Under the pieces are notes generated by a model, which did not search any database, had not been told where the DNA came from, and saw only the letters and a list, made by a program, of their open reading frames with translations. A stretch of 64,000 nucleotides of DNA from Arctopsyche grandis. Taxonomy: Eukaryota; Arthropoda; Insecta; Trichoptera; Hydropsychidae. This document shows, piece after piece, positions 24,866 to 35,312 of the stretch. Position 1 is the stretch's first letter. Every line of letters begins with the position of its first letter. The stretch covers positions 8,742,501-8,806,500 of the forward strand of contig NC_135355.1 in NCBI RefSeq assembly GCF_051622035.1. The letters run 5' to 3'. The position numbers and the translations under genes were made by a program.

Positions 24866-25880
24866 TATAAATTAATTACATACATATATGTATATTTTTC
24901 TATAATAAATGTGATCGAGCTTATCAACTGTGAATAGCTAAAAATTATTATTCCATTGCTACAAACCGACGTTGAAGAGGACATTGAAGAGATTTCGAAC
25001 TCACCATTTGCCTATTGTCCTAGGGTTTTACGCAAAGAAAATGCATTCAATAGCCTCTAACATGAGGGTAGTAAAATTTTATAACCCATTTGTCTTTTTA
25101 CATATTTTCGTCCATTTGTGTAGACAATTCATCTGTCAATCATAGAACTAATTTCAAAATATATTATTGTTTTGCCATCTCTATTCAACGCGCGTGATTT
25201 TTTTTACATTTACATTTTAATTGTCTTTTACATGTCAAAATTAAATTTTGTATGCAACCCTTACGCATAATAGTTAGTTGTAAATGATGCAATATTAATG
25301 TGAAACATAAAGGAGGTATGTAAAAATAATTTTAGCTGTAAATTTCTAATGTCTGCCTTTTTTACATACCTCCTTTTTTCTACAATACAATGTCCGATTC
25401 ATACATTTGTTTTTTGCTAAACACTAAGTAAAATCTCTCCATCGTTAATCCGAATAGTCATAATTCGAGACTTGACTGTAAAATAATACATTAAATTTAT
25501 CTAAATTAATATTTTATATTCTTGCCTTATAATTGTATAATGAAATATTAAGTTTAAAAAAAACTTTCATTATACATATAGCTTGCGAATGTACACTAGA
25601 AGACTTATTTGCAGAAGAAATAAAATAATTGCATTTTTAAACAAAATTTTGGAAAAAAATTATGTGAATTTGATTTGGAGACGCCGTAAAGGTCACATTC
25701 AATGTTAAAACTCGAAGTACACGTGACCGCTGGCTGGGAACTGTTTTATCAAAATAAAACGTGGCGTTCAACGTTTATTTATTTATATATTATCGTAGCT
25801 ATAAAGCTAATTTTAAAAATACATGTTAATTACTTAACTCTAAATAACTCTAAAATTTATAATTATCTTATATGTACTGT
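24866..25880. other. AT-rich noncoding DNA
   Basis: No gene recognised; contains the small inverted repeat at 25309-25376. Confidence 0.45.
25309..25376. repeat. Small inverted repeat AAAGGAGGTATGTAAAA
   Basis: AAAGGAGGTATGTAAAA (25309-25325) and its complement TTTTTTACATACCTCCTTTT (25359-25376) bracket ~33 bp. The preceding GTGAAAC plus this block recurs at about 30250 and 30540 inside the Jockey relic. Confidence 0.8.
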
Positions 25881-25912
25881 CCCTCACAGAGGTCTTCGCA
25901 CCTCTGTGAGGG
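25881..25912. repeat. Perfect 13-bp hairpin
   Basis: CCCTCACAGAGGT - CTTCGC - ACCTCTGTGAGGG. It lies a few bases before the 98-bp satellite array, in otherwise AT-rich DNA. Confidence 0.9.
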
Positions 25913-25915
25913 TGT

Positions 25916-26520
25916 TAAACTAATTCAATGACATACGCTTAAAAAGTAATTTTTTCAATTTAAATAAGTAAACATTGGATACGGTTTAGAACCCCTGTCA
26001 TTTATACTAATTTAATAACGCCCGCGATGTGTACGATAAAAAGTAAATTATTCATTTGAAATAAAGTAAATTTTGGAGACGGTTGAGAAGCCCTGCCATA
26101 TAAACTAATGCAATGTAATCTGCAGTTCATACGCTCAGAAAGTTTTTTTTTTCAATTTAAATACGTAAATATTGGATACGGTTGAGAACCCCTGTCATTT
26201 ATACTAATTTAATAACGCCCGCGATGTGTACGATAAAAAGTAAATTATTCATTTGAAATAAAGTAAATTTTGGACACGGTTGAGAAGCCCTGCCATATAA
26301 ACTAATGCAATGTAATCTGGAGTTCATACGCTTAGAAAGTTTTTTTTTTCAATTTAAATAAGAAAATATTGGATACGGTTGAGAACCCCTGACATTTATA
26401 CTAATTCAATGACATCTTAAAATGATATTCAATGAGTCACAATGACATTCGCTTAAAATGTAATTGTTCAATTTAAATAAGAATATGTTGGTACGGTTGA
26501 GAACACCTTTAATTTATAAT
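25916..26520 (-). repeat. Satellite-like array: 98-bp monomers in 197-bp dimers
   Basis: ACGGTTGAGAACCCCTG (type A) begins at 25981, 26178 and 26375. ACGGTTGAGAAGCCCTG (type B) begins at 26079 and 26276. The spacing is 98-99 bp between A and B and 197 bp within type. A and B monomers share start and end motifs but differ internally, while successive dimers are almost identical. A degenerate unit follows at 26493. It is inverted relative to 20712-21026. Confidence 0.92.
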
Positions 26521-26629
26521 AATTTAATAACATCCGCGATCTATACGATAAAAAGTACCATATACATCGATAAATATAATACAATAAAAAGTTACTTTTG
26601 CCATTAAAATAGGATAATTTAGGATTTTT

Positions 26630-26765
26630 GAACATTTTGTCGCTTGAACATTTTTTCCGTTTACATTTTGTCGAGGGTACATTTTGTCGCGGGTACATTT
26701 TGTCAGTGCACTAATTTTCGGGTACATTTTGTCGTTGAACATTTTGGACTTACACCAATTGTCGC
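26630..26765 (-). repeat. Degenerate copy of the 16-bp minisatellite and its flank
   Basis: ACATTTTGTCGAGGGT and ACATTTTGTCGCGGGT units, then CAGTGCACTAATTTTCGGGT and TTGGACTTACACCAATTGTC mirror 20500-20711. The same flank-minisatellite-satellite order shows this is one composite element present twice in opposite orientation. Confidence 0.9.
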
Positions 26766-26984
26766 GTCCCCGGAACATATTATAGGTTTCCAATCTTTTT
26801 CCCCCGTGGACGCCTTGCCATTCTTTTCATTCCCCAGCCTACCTAATATTATGCGAGATGGCACTCTCATTTGCCGTCTCGCTTGCACAAACGCTTCTGT
26901 TATATGCATTCGGGAACTGAACGAAAATCTTTCTTAGGCAAAAACCACTCGAGTTAGTGCATTTAGATAAAAAATATTGGGATA

Positions 26985-27395
26985 GAAAACCAATCCTTAT
27001 AAACGTGGTGAAATAAAAATTTTGCCAAATAAATGAAAAATAGCACGGGAAAAAAATCCGTAAAAAAAAATATATTTTTGACTTTTAAAATTCGCTAAAC
27101 AATTAATTAAAAGTATTTTAAAGCAATGAGTTATAACAATTAATAGGAAAAATATCTGACTATTGATTCCAATTCTCACTTTGAGCGTAACAATCCTAAA
27201 TTTTGAGTTAAACACCGCAAAAGCCAAAAAACTGTAAAAATCGCGCATTTTTTTAAACGCTCATATCTCGTAAACGATCACCCACCAACAAAAATCAATA
27301 TCATATTCGAATTCAGTGGGTCAAACTTAGTAAAGATTGGTTAGTCTCCGCTCTGGTAACTCAAAAACGTGATTTTTTGTTGCTCAGTGTAATTT
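26985..27395. repeat. Diverged relative of the 701-bp foldback family
   Basis: Shares the order CCTTATAAAC, GGGAAAAAAATCC, GACTATTGATTCCAAT, AAATCGCGC, ATATCTCGTAA and a terminal GCTCAGTGTAA with 7620-8030. Confidence 0.5.
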
Positions 27396-27419
27396 GCAGA
27401 AGTAGTACTTTTACCCTAT

Positions 27420-27870
27420 AAGAACGAGGTATTTTTATTTTTTTCTCGGAAACTTTTCGACGTATTGAACTGACATTTCATATCTATAATTATAAACCTA
27501 ATGCCAAGTTATATACATATATAAAATTTCGTGAACACCCGTTAACCGAAAGTGACAGTTTACTCCTGTTGGCAGTTTACCGGATTTTTCTTCCACTATT
27601 TTAATCGACCCTTTAAATATGTCTGCTCTTCACGATTTTATGTATAATTCCTTGTATCAATATGATGAAAATATAATAACAAAAAAATCATCAAATTTAA
27701 TTAACCAGAAGTGGGATTTTTTCCTCTTAAAAAATTTAAAAAAAAATTTACCACACCCCTGAACGTATCAAGCTGAAAAATTATATTTGTATTCTTTATG
27801 TACTAAATTTGATAAGGTTTTGGTCAGAAAGCAATTTTATTAAATAACTAAAACTTTTTTTGAACCGAAT
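27420..27870 (-). repeat. CTTCCGGT-periodic element fragment (minus)
   Basis: Reverse complement of the central part of the element: TTTTTCTCGGAAACTTTTCG, TTCTTCCACTATTTTAATCG and ACACCCCTGAACGTATCAAG. The CTTCCGGT blocks are decayed (CCGAAAGTGACAG, CCAGAAGTGGG). Confidence 0.7.
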
Positions 27871-29200
27871 TCGTTACACATGAAGTTTAAATCCATCTCA
27901 TTCGTTGTTTTGTGAGAGAATGGACGTCTGCAAATACATAAAATAAAAATACGAGAAATAAAATCATCTGTGATTGAACCGATTCAGTAAAATATTAATT
28001 TAAATTTTTTCTTGAAAACAAAAAAAACTTTCGGAAAAATAAACGTTACACATCTGTTTTTGAGACAAAATAAAGTAAAGGGAACCTTTCTAACGATTCG
28101 CTCCATAGAATGAACAATTTCTAAGAATTTTACCCAAGGCTTACCACTTAAAAACCAAAATATACTTGCTTTGAAATAATTTTTTTTTTTCAAATCACAT
28201 TATTTTATTGGTTACCCAAAAGTAACATTCATAAGAAATAAACGTAGCATTCATAGATCCGTAGTATCTCATTAATCATTAAATTCATAATATTTTCTAA
28301 ATTCACACTATTCCTTAATTTAGGGGGGCGAGTACCCCCCTATCCCCCCCCCCAAATTACGTCCCTGAAAACAATGCATAATATTTTCAATTAATGTTAA
28401 TCGAAAATCGGGATTTTGGGGAGGGGGCCCCTAGCCTATATTTCTATATACATGGATGTGTCTAGATTATGAATAGATTTTATAATCGGAAACTGTTTAA
28501 AATTGTGTATTTAAATCTTACTATATCGTCGAAGTATAATCAAATGTTATTTTGAAAGTATAAAGTAAATTTAAATCGCTGGTTGATGATGAATCGTCCT
28601 ATCAAAATTGTTTTAAGCAATTCAGTTTATATTATTCACGGAAATTTGTTTACTCCCATTTTTATTTCAGTAGGTAGTTGTTACATAGGTATTGGTATAT
28701 ACATAATATTGAGGTTAGAAATGGGCCCAGCAAAAGGGCCCACGCAAATGTTGAAACTTACATTTCGAGCCTAATAAAAAAAGTTAACCGATCCTTAGGC
28801 TGTTAATGCAGGTATTAGTTGTTTGTGTATATCGTAAGAATGTTTTGTTGAAATACCCAAACTTAAGGTCCTAAAGTGCAATATCCTATAAATTTTTACA
28901 CACGTGAAATAGTTAAAAAGTTATTTAATTTTACTGAGGGCCCATATTTTCTAACAGATAGTGGGGCCCACATGCCATTGGGCATGTTCACTTCTATGGC
29001 CAGTCCGCCACTGTATGTATGTATGTACATAATACACCCGCAAATGTAGGGAAATTGATTTTGATTTTTAAATGCTTTTTATTATTACTAAATTATGCTC
29101 ACAATACATCTTATATCTATTTTAATACAGATTGATCTACATACTGATCATTTTCTATTTTACAATTTTAATTTAATTTTGTTAGTAATCAATTTAGAGG
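27871..29200. other. Noncoding DNA with fragments of unclassified MITEs
   Basis: A G/C-run segment at 28325-28375 ends AATTACGTCCCTG, and a GGGCCCA-rich segment ends GGCCAGTCCGCCACTG at 29011; both look like DNA-transposon termini whose partners I cannot place. No exon recognised. Confidence 0.35.
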
Positions 29201-29205
29201 TAGGA

Positions 29206-29296
29206 TAGTCACAGTGCTATCCATTGTTCGGCAAACCTTTAACAATGCATTTACAACCTTTGAACAATACACGCCCCCCTCAGGCTCCGGTGACTA
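29206..29296. repeat. Internally shortened copy of the 133-bp palindromic MITE
   Basis: Begins TAGTCAC, contains TTGTTCGGCAAACCTTTAAC and ends CTCCGGTGACTA. About 91 bp; no matching target duplication. Confidence 0.65.
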
Positions 29297-29318
29297 CTAA
29301 TCATAGTATTATGTATAT

Positions 29319-29707
29319 CAGCGTTTCCCAACCTTTTTTGACTCGCGTACCACTTGGTAGTACATAACGCTAAATTGTACTACCATTTAAAAATGATTGT
29401 ATTTCATGAAATTTGTTTTTGCAAGTGTAATTATTATATATAGTATTTGCATAGTAAGAAATATGAAGATAGGATACACGCAATATGTATATCTGTTTTG
29501 GTAAGAAGTTTTGTGGAAAAAAAGTTATTTGCGGAGTCACAATTATAATATGCTCAAAGTTTAATATATTTATCTACTATCTTGTCATACTTGTAATGTA
29601 AATCATTCATTCCTGCATGTCCGCCATTACTGTTTTTTTTTCACGTACCACCAACCATCAACCGCATACCACCAAGTGGTACGCGTACCACAGGTTGGGA
29701 AACGCTG
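29319..29707. mobile_element. 389-bp hAT-type MITE with perfect 8-bp target duplication
   Basis: Terminal inverted repeats CAGCGTTTCCCAACCT (29319) and AGGTTGGGAAACGCTG (ending 29707). Flanking octamers are ATGTATAT on both sides (29311-29318, 29708-29715). Subterminal inverted CGCGTACCACTTGGT blocks. Noncoding interior. Confidence 0.95.
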
Positions 29708-29889
29708 ATGTATATTATTCTAATGTTAATGTACAGTATAATAGGAAGAAGAGATCAAAAACCTATTTACAATTCTTATAAATACTCATAATACATCTAA
29801 TACATAATATTAATTAAAGACTCTCTAAAGTCGACGATCTAAAGCAAATTGTGTTTAGGTAATCTGTATTTATACCTGAAGGGTATAGA

Positions 29890-30890
29890 CATTTTGTTGT
29901 AATCACCGAGACCGAGATGTTAGAATGGTGTGGTCATTTATGTACGACTTGAATTCACGCTAGTTAGCTCTGCCGTAATCCCAACTGTGCTTGTTGATTT
30001 CCTTGGGTTTCCCGTCAATTGAGAAGATTATCGGGAGGTGATCAGACGACAGAGCTTGAAAGGCCTTTGGCGTCGATATTTTGGGCAGTTCTTGACGAGG
30101 ACAAGATCTAGTGTGGATGGTTGTGAGTTATTTGTGGAATAGTGTGTGTATGTATGTATCCAGATGAATTAAGATTGCATCTGTTAGTTGAATGTATTTA
30201 AAAAACGATCGGATAAGAGATAAAAATGACCACTGACACGAAAGCCATGTGAAACGTAAAGGAGGTATGTAAAAAGAGTTGTGCCTTCTTGGTCAGTGTT
30301 TACGAAATTCCATAACGGATGTTTGGCATTAAAGTCACCAGCCACCACTACCGAACTAACTATGTTAAATATTTTGTTAAGATCGGATACCAATAATCTT
30401 TTTTGGGGAGGATTGTAAGCGGATGCTACTATGTGACGGGTGTTGTTAATTGCAGTTAGTTCGATGGCGGTTATTTCTATATTTTTAGTGGCGGAGTTAT
30501 TATGCGACAATGTTTTATTGAGGATTTTATAAAAAGCCATGTGAAATGCAAAGGAGGTATGTAAAACTCCCCCTCCATGCTGTTCTCGGTCTTCGCGATA
30601 GCAGTTAAATTTAGGTAGGTTAATACGGATATGAGGTTATAAGTAAAGCGCGGACCCAGAGCGCGCCGTCTATTGTTCAATTATTGTAAATACTTTGTAA
30701 AAAAGGTTCGGCAAACCTTTAAAAATGCATTTACACCATGTGAACAATAAACGGCACGCTCTGGGTCCGCTCTTTAGTTATAAGAAGGTCTCGGAGATTA
30801 GAACTATGTCAACACAGTATCCACCGATTGCCGACTCTAGTTAGTCTATCTTATTTCTAGTCCACGAGCATTCCAAGCTAGTATGTTCAG
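29890..30890 (-). pseudogene. Jockey-like non-LTR retrotransposon, ORF2 endonuclease remnant
   Basis: Reading leftwards, the start RRLNILAWNARGLEIR is the usual opening of an apurinic-like endonuclease. After the nested 133-bp MITE (30644-30776) and a frame change come TAINNTRHIVASAYNPPQ, VVVAGDFNAKHPLWN (catalytic D and N present) and, in another frame, PSTLDLVLVKNCP and SINDHTILT-like debris to about 29890. The reverse transcriptase is absent. Two ~30-bp copies of a GTGAAAxGyAAAGGAGGTATGTAAAA sequence interrupt it at about 30250 and 30540. Confidence 0.8.
30644..30776. mobile_element. 133-bp palindromic MITE with perfect 8-bp target duplication
   Basis: Arms TAAAGCGCGGACCCAGAGCG and CGCTCTGGGTCCGCTCTTTA, with an inner palindrome TTGTTCAATTATTGTAAATA / TTTACACCATGTGAACAATA around GGTTCGGCAAACC. 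Flanking octamers GTTATAAG at 30636-30643 and 30777-30784. It interrupts the Jockey endonuclease and so is younger than it. Confidence 0.95.
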
Positions 30891-30900
30891 GCGCCTCCCG

Positions 30901-32030
30901 TTAATCGAAGACATCGAGATATTCGACAAGCATGAGTGCCAGCGGTAGTTTGTCGGTGCAACCGCTGGCGTTGGCACGAATCTCCTGTAGGATCTTCAAC
31001 ATATTCGCCATAGACGCCATAGAAGTTAGGTCTGATGTTGGTTGAATGTTGGGATTTGTTGGTTGATGAGGTTTTTTGGGGATATTTGGTGTAGGAGTTT
31101 TAATGGTCGGTAGCTTTGGGAAGTTATGATCGTTAACGACCGGGATATTTTGTGTTGACTGCACCACTGGGATTTTCCAGGGGTTAGCTTTGACAAGTTT
31201 TGCTCAATTTTTCTGCGATTCCAGCATTTTCAGATAGCTCTGTCTTTTCGGACACTCTTTAAAGTTGGCGGGGTAAGGTCCTGCACAGCCTGAGCAGACA
31301 GCAGGGGTAACTATCCTATGACTGCAATGCCTGGCGATTGCAGTTTTTTGACGCGTGTCCGTATTCTTGGCATCTGAAACATTGAGTAACATTTTGTGAT
31401 TTATTTGTGTACTTAACGACAATGACCTTAGTGTAGTAGATGTACTGGATTTCCTTTATCTTCTTTGCGGATACAGATGGCTCGAAGAACACCAAGTATA
31501 GCTCGGTAGCGCTGCTCCTGGGCTCCTTCGTCTTCATGTGAATGACTTTGGATACTGGGAATCCCTGTCTGACGATATCATCTTTAATGTCAGCCTCTGG
31601 CAATTTCGGCAAGCCACGCACGACACTTTTTATTTCCTTTTCCTCCTTCCTGGAAAAAGTATAGAATTGTCGGTCAGGTGTGAATCCATCCCGAAGTTTT
31701 TTAAAGTCTTCAAGACTTTTACGAGGAAGGTGAAGTATTTTATAAACTTCTTGATCGACTCGATCATGCTACCGTGAGTGCCAGTAGCTGACATGATGAT
31801 GGGCGGGATTCTTCCACCACTCCTGGGGACGTCGGATACTTCCAATAGTCCGTCAAATTTGTTTTTCTCCTGAATTTTAAATTCAGGAGCAACATCTTTC
31901 ACTTTTTTGTCGTTTTTTTGGCACCTGCCACTCGCTATCCATCTCAGAGGTCTGAGAGCAGCCTGGTTGTGGAGCTTGAGATGTAGTCATCAGTGTCTTC
32001 ATCCGATTTTTAAAATTTGATCTTCGCATA
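30901..32030 (-). pseudogene. Jockey-like non-LTR retrotransposon, ORF1 (gag) remnant
   Basis: Fragments in order on the minus strand: a region up to IESIKKFIKYFTFLVK; then MRGLPKLPEADIKDDIVRQG and FPVSKVIHMKTKEPRSSATE, characteristic of the PRE_C2HC domain of Jockey-clade gag; then the zinc knuckle CFRCQEYGHASKNC, a second H/C cluster with CSGC, and a Pro-rich tail ending about 30901. Frameshifts separate the parts, so it is non-functional. ORF2 follows directly, giving normal element order. Confidence 0.85.
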
Positions 32031-32164
32031 TTGCTGACATATGATCTTTTTGTGTTCGTTGTGTGAGAGGTATGTGTTGCGTATGTTAAAAAGGTGTGGG
32101 TCTTTTGAAGATATGACGTATCGCTATAATATGAACGCTCGCACGGAGCGTTGAGAGACGAATG
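32031..32164. other. Left-over sequence 5' of the Jockey relic
   Basis: Likely 5' UTR of the element; nothing specific recognised. Confidence 0.3.
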
Positions 32165-33255
32165 AATGTAGGAAAATCATTAAGCGCAAATGTAGGGGAA
32201 CTTACACAAAACAAAATTTCTACTTCCGGTACTTGGATTTTCTTCAAATTTTTTTATGATATCATTATAAATATTATAAACAAAATTAAACTGCCACTTC
32301 CGGTTGACGAGTGTCCACTAATTCTGTATATTGTAACTTAAAATTAAACTTAGACTTCAAGATATTAAATTGTAGTTCAATACACGCATAAGTTTCTGAG
32401 AAAAACAATAAACCTCCATCCTCTAAAAAGTAAAAGTACTTCTTCCGGTTGTGGTGAAAAAATTTAAAAAAAATGTAAGTAACAAAATTTTTAATTTCTA
32501 TTACACGTAAAACAATTTCAGTCCGATTCGTTGAGCGGCTTGGGAGATAATTGGATCCAAAAACTTAAAAAAGAGAGGACACCTATTAGGCGAGGTACCA
32601 TTTCCGATCAACTTAAAAATTTTAAGAAAATTTACATTGTCTGGATAAGAATTTCAGTAACCGAAAAAAATGTTTCAGTTCCATAGGACTAACGGTGTTC
32701 AAAAAATCCCCAAAATACACAGATACACAAACACATTTTTTTCTAGACCTTGAGAACGAGATTAGTGATCGATTCCGAGTTCCAATCAGTCAAAATCTCA
32801 AGTTCTGATTTTCACATAATCACAAAACTTCATATATTGTTACTGGGTCTACGTGACGAGACAGAATGTTAAATTACAGAAAACACAAATATCGGAAGGC
32901 AAAGATCGAAAATCGAAAGATCTTAAGTTGAAAAATCAAAAAAAAATGATGCATGGTAAACGGTACATACTCACTTAATTTGCGCGAGCAGGATACAACA
33001 GGAACATGGTTTTCCTCCCGTATTCTGCGCGTGCACATTAATACGGGAGTAAAAGCCTGTTCCTCTTGTTCCTGTTGTATCCTGCTCGCGCAAATCAAGT
33101 GAGTATGTACCGTTTACCATGAACCATTTTTTTTTTGATCTTTCGACTTAAGATCTTTCGATTTTCGATCTTTGCCTTCCGATATTTGCGTTATCTGTAA
33201 TTTAACATTCTGTCTCGTCACGGAGACCGATTGTTACTACCTACATAAATAAAGT
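32165..33255 (+). repeat. CTTCCGGT-periodic element copy, interrupted
   Basis: Contains GCGCAAATGTAGGGGAACTT, CTACTTCCGGTACTTGG, CCACTTCCGGTTGACG, CTTCTTCCGGTTGTGG and the distal AATACACAGATACACAAACA ... TCTAGACCTTGAGAACGAG. The final ATTGTTAC/TACCTACATAAATAAAGTA is split by the 386-bp foldback. Confidence 0.8.
32844..33229. mobile_element. 386-bp foldback element with perfect 8-bp target duplication
   Basis: Almost the whole length is a palindrome: outer arms GTGACGAGACAGAATGTTAA / TTAACATTCTGTCTCGTCAC, middle arms GATCGAAAATCGAAAGATCT, inner arms AGCAGGATACAACAGGAACA / TGTTCCTGTTGTATCCTGCT, around a CGCGTGCACA core. Flanking octamers ATTGTTAC at 32836-32843 and 33230-33237. A second copy is at 42151-42480. 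Confidence 0.95.
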
Positions 33256-34155
33256 AAAAAATTTAAATAATGAACGCGCAGAATTTATCAATACAGCACA
33301 ATCAACTATCAATTATCAATTAATTGTCACTGTCGGCTGACTCTGGAAAATGCCCACAAAAATTAAGATTTAACGACATTAAATTTTTAATATTATTTTA
33401 AAACGTCTCGTCACTTCTAAATCATAGGTAAAGTTCATTGTATAATTAAGTTTTTTTATAATGTGCATGAGTTTTATTTTTTTTGCACTTGCCTGGTTTT
33501 TTTTTTGATAATACTTTGTATTAAAAATAATTATAAAAATATTAAAAGTATATGGAGGGGGAGGGGTAATCTAAGCTTAATTGGACGCGGGCGGCTGGCC
33601 CCTTGGATCGACCCTGACTCCAAACAGTAAAGTACATATTATGTACATATGTAATGTACCAAAGGCGAGTTGCGAGCAGTAAACTATGTACATACATACA
33701 TATGGGTACAGCCTTCGGTTGGGCAACCGTGCATGAACCAGAAACCATTTTACCCTATGGATTTGCGTCAACGAACCTTAAATCACTTAAAACTGATCTT
33801 TTGAAGGCTTTTTTGATACCGTCATATTGTATATAATTTTATTTTTAATTTATCTATAATATACACAATATGTACATATACTGATACACATGTCCATACG
33901 TACGTGAAGTAAAAAATGTCATGGGAATTTTTACTTTATCTACAATATAATACATATCATTTATATATTTATAGTTTTGGACCGTTGTGGCATTACATGA
34001 AGAACCTAATACGCCACAATAGCCTACATAAGAAAACAAGAGAAAAAAAATACACACGTATAATAAAAAGAAAAAAGCAAAAGCAGAAAAATATGATAAA
34101 AAGAAATAAATGAAAAATATTATATTAATTAATATCCTATATAAAAATTTTCTAA
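33256..34155. other. Noncoding DNA
   Basis: No exon recognised. GC-richer stretch at 33550-33630 with CTTGGATCGACCCTG may be a transposon end. Confidence 0.4.
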
Positions 34156-34157
34156 TT

Positions 34158-35309
34158 GGCATTTTTGATTTAAAAACAGCATTCATCCGTCCAAATGCAC
34201 TCTATCCTAATTTCACACGCCACTTTATCTCTTCATCTTTACTACCAGATATGTCAATTATTTGACCTAAATATAAATAATTATTTACTACTTCTACTGG
34301 TTTATCATCTAATGGGGTGCTATTAGGCATGCAATAACTATTGAACATTAGTTTGGTCTTATCTACGTTAATTTTTAATCCTACTTTTCTACTTTCCCTG
34401 TCCAGCTGTGTTAGTCTGCTAAGTAGGTAAGCTGAATCACGAGCTATTAAAACTATAGCGTATGCGAACCGAATGTGACTCAAGAAGCGACCGTTGATTT
34501 CTCAAGCACCGCATTGAATAACTTGGGCGAGATTGTCTCCTTGCCTTACTCCTTTTCCTATGCTACATCTATCTATACCTGAAAAAATTTTAACCGAAGC
34601 TGTGACATTCTTATATATTGCAGCTAACAGCCCCACATGGGGTTCCGGCACTCCCTATGTTTATAAAGCGTTAAGTACTGCATTATAATCTCTTAATATC
34701 TTTATATCTGCATTATAATCTGTCTCATAATCGACGAAACCTAGGCACAAAGGCCAATTAGTTCACCAACTACTTGGAGGTGGTCCGTTGTGCTGAAATT
34801 TCCCTAAACCCTGCCTGTTCCATAGGTTGGTTCTCGTCGAGGATATTCTTCAGCCTTTCTGTAATAACCTTCGTGAAGAGCTTGTAAACCGCTGAAAGTA
34901 GAATAATGGCTCGGTAGTTCTTAATATCGCTTTTATCACTTTTTTGTGTATTAAAATGACCGTTGCGTTGTTCCATCCTTCTGGTATAGCTTGGTTCTGG
35001 ATGCATTTGCTGAAAAGCCTAGCCAAGATATTATTTAGGGGGGAGCCGCCACATTTTAGTAAGACAATGGGAATATTATCTTCCCCTGGGGTTTTACCAT
35101 TCTTGTAGTTTTTAGCGTGGCCTCTACTTCACTAGGCAATACTGCGAGAACCCTTTGGCCGTGTGTCGATTTCGGAGCGGGAAATTGACCGTTGTTGTTC
35201 TCGTATAGTTTTGCATAGAACGTGTAAACTCTGTCTAGGATCTCTTCTCTATTCCTAATTATTACTCCGCTCTCTGATCTGATTGCGATCATCTGATTTT
35301 TGCCTAAGA
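34158..35309 (-). pseudogene. RTE retrotransposon fragment (RT domain), dead
   Basis: Homologous on the minus strand to roughly residues 433-830 of the intact RTE ORF at 54735-57692: FLGKNQMIAIRSESGVIIRN at the right, then SDIKNYRAIILLSAVYKLFT, FAYAIVLIARDS in place of the catalytic FADD motif, and NVDKTKLMFNSYCMP. Frameshifts and loss of FADD show inactivity. The 5' end is cut by the Tc1 relic at 35310 and the 3' end stops near the MNAVFKSKMP region. Confidence 0.9.
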
Positions 35310-35312
35310 ATT

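Noticed and set aside
30184..30680. Two separate small genes on the minus strand
   Set aside because: They are frameshifted pieces of one Jockey endonuclease broken by a MITE.
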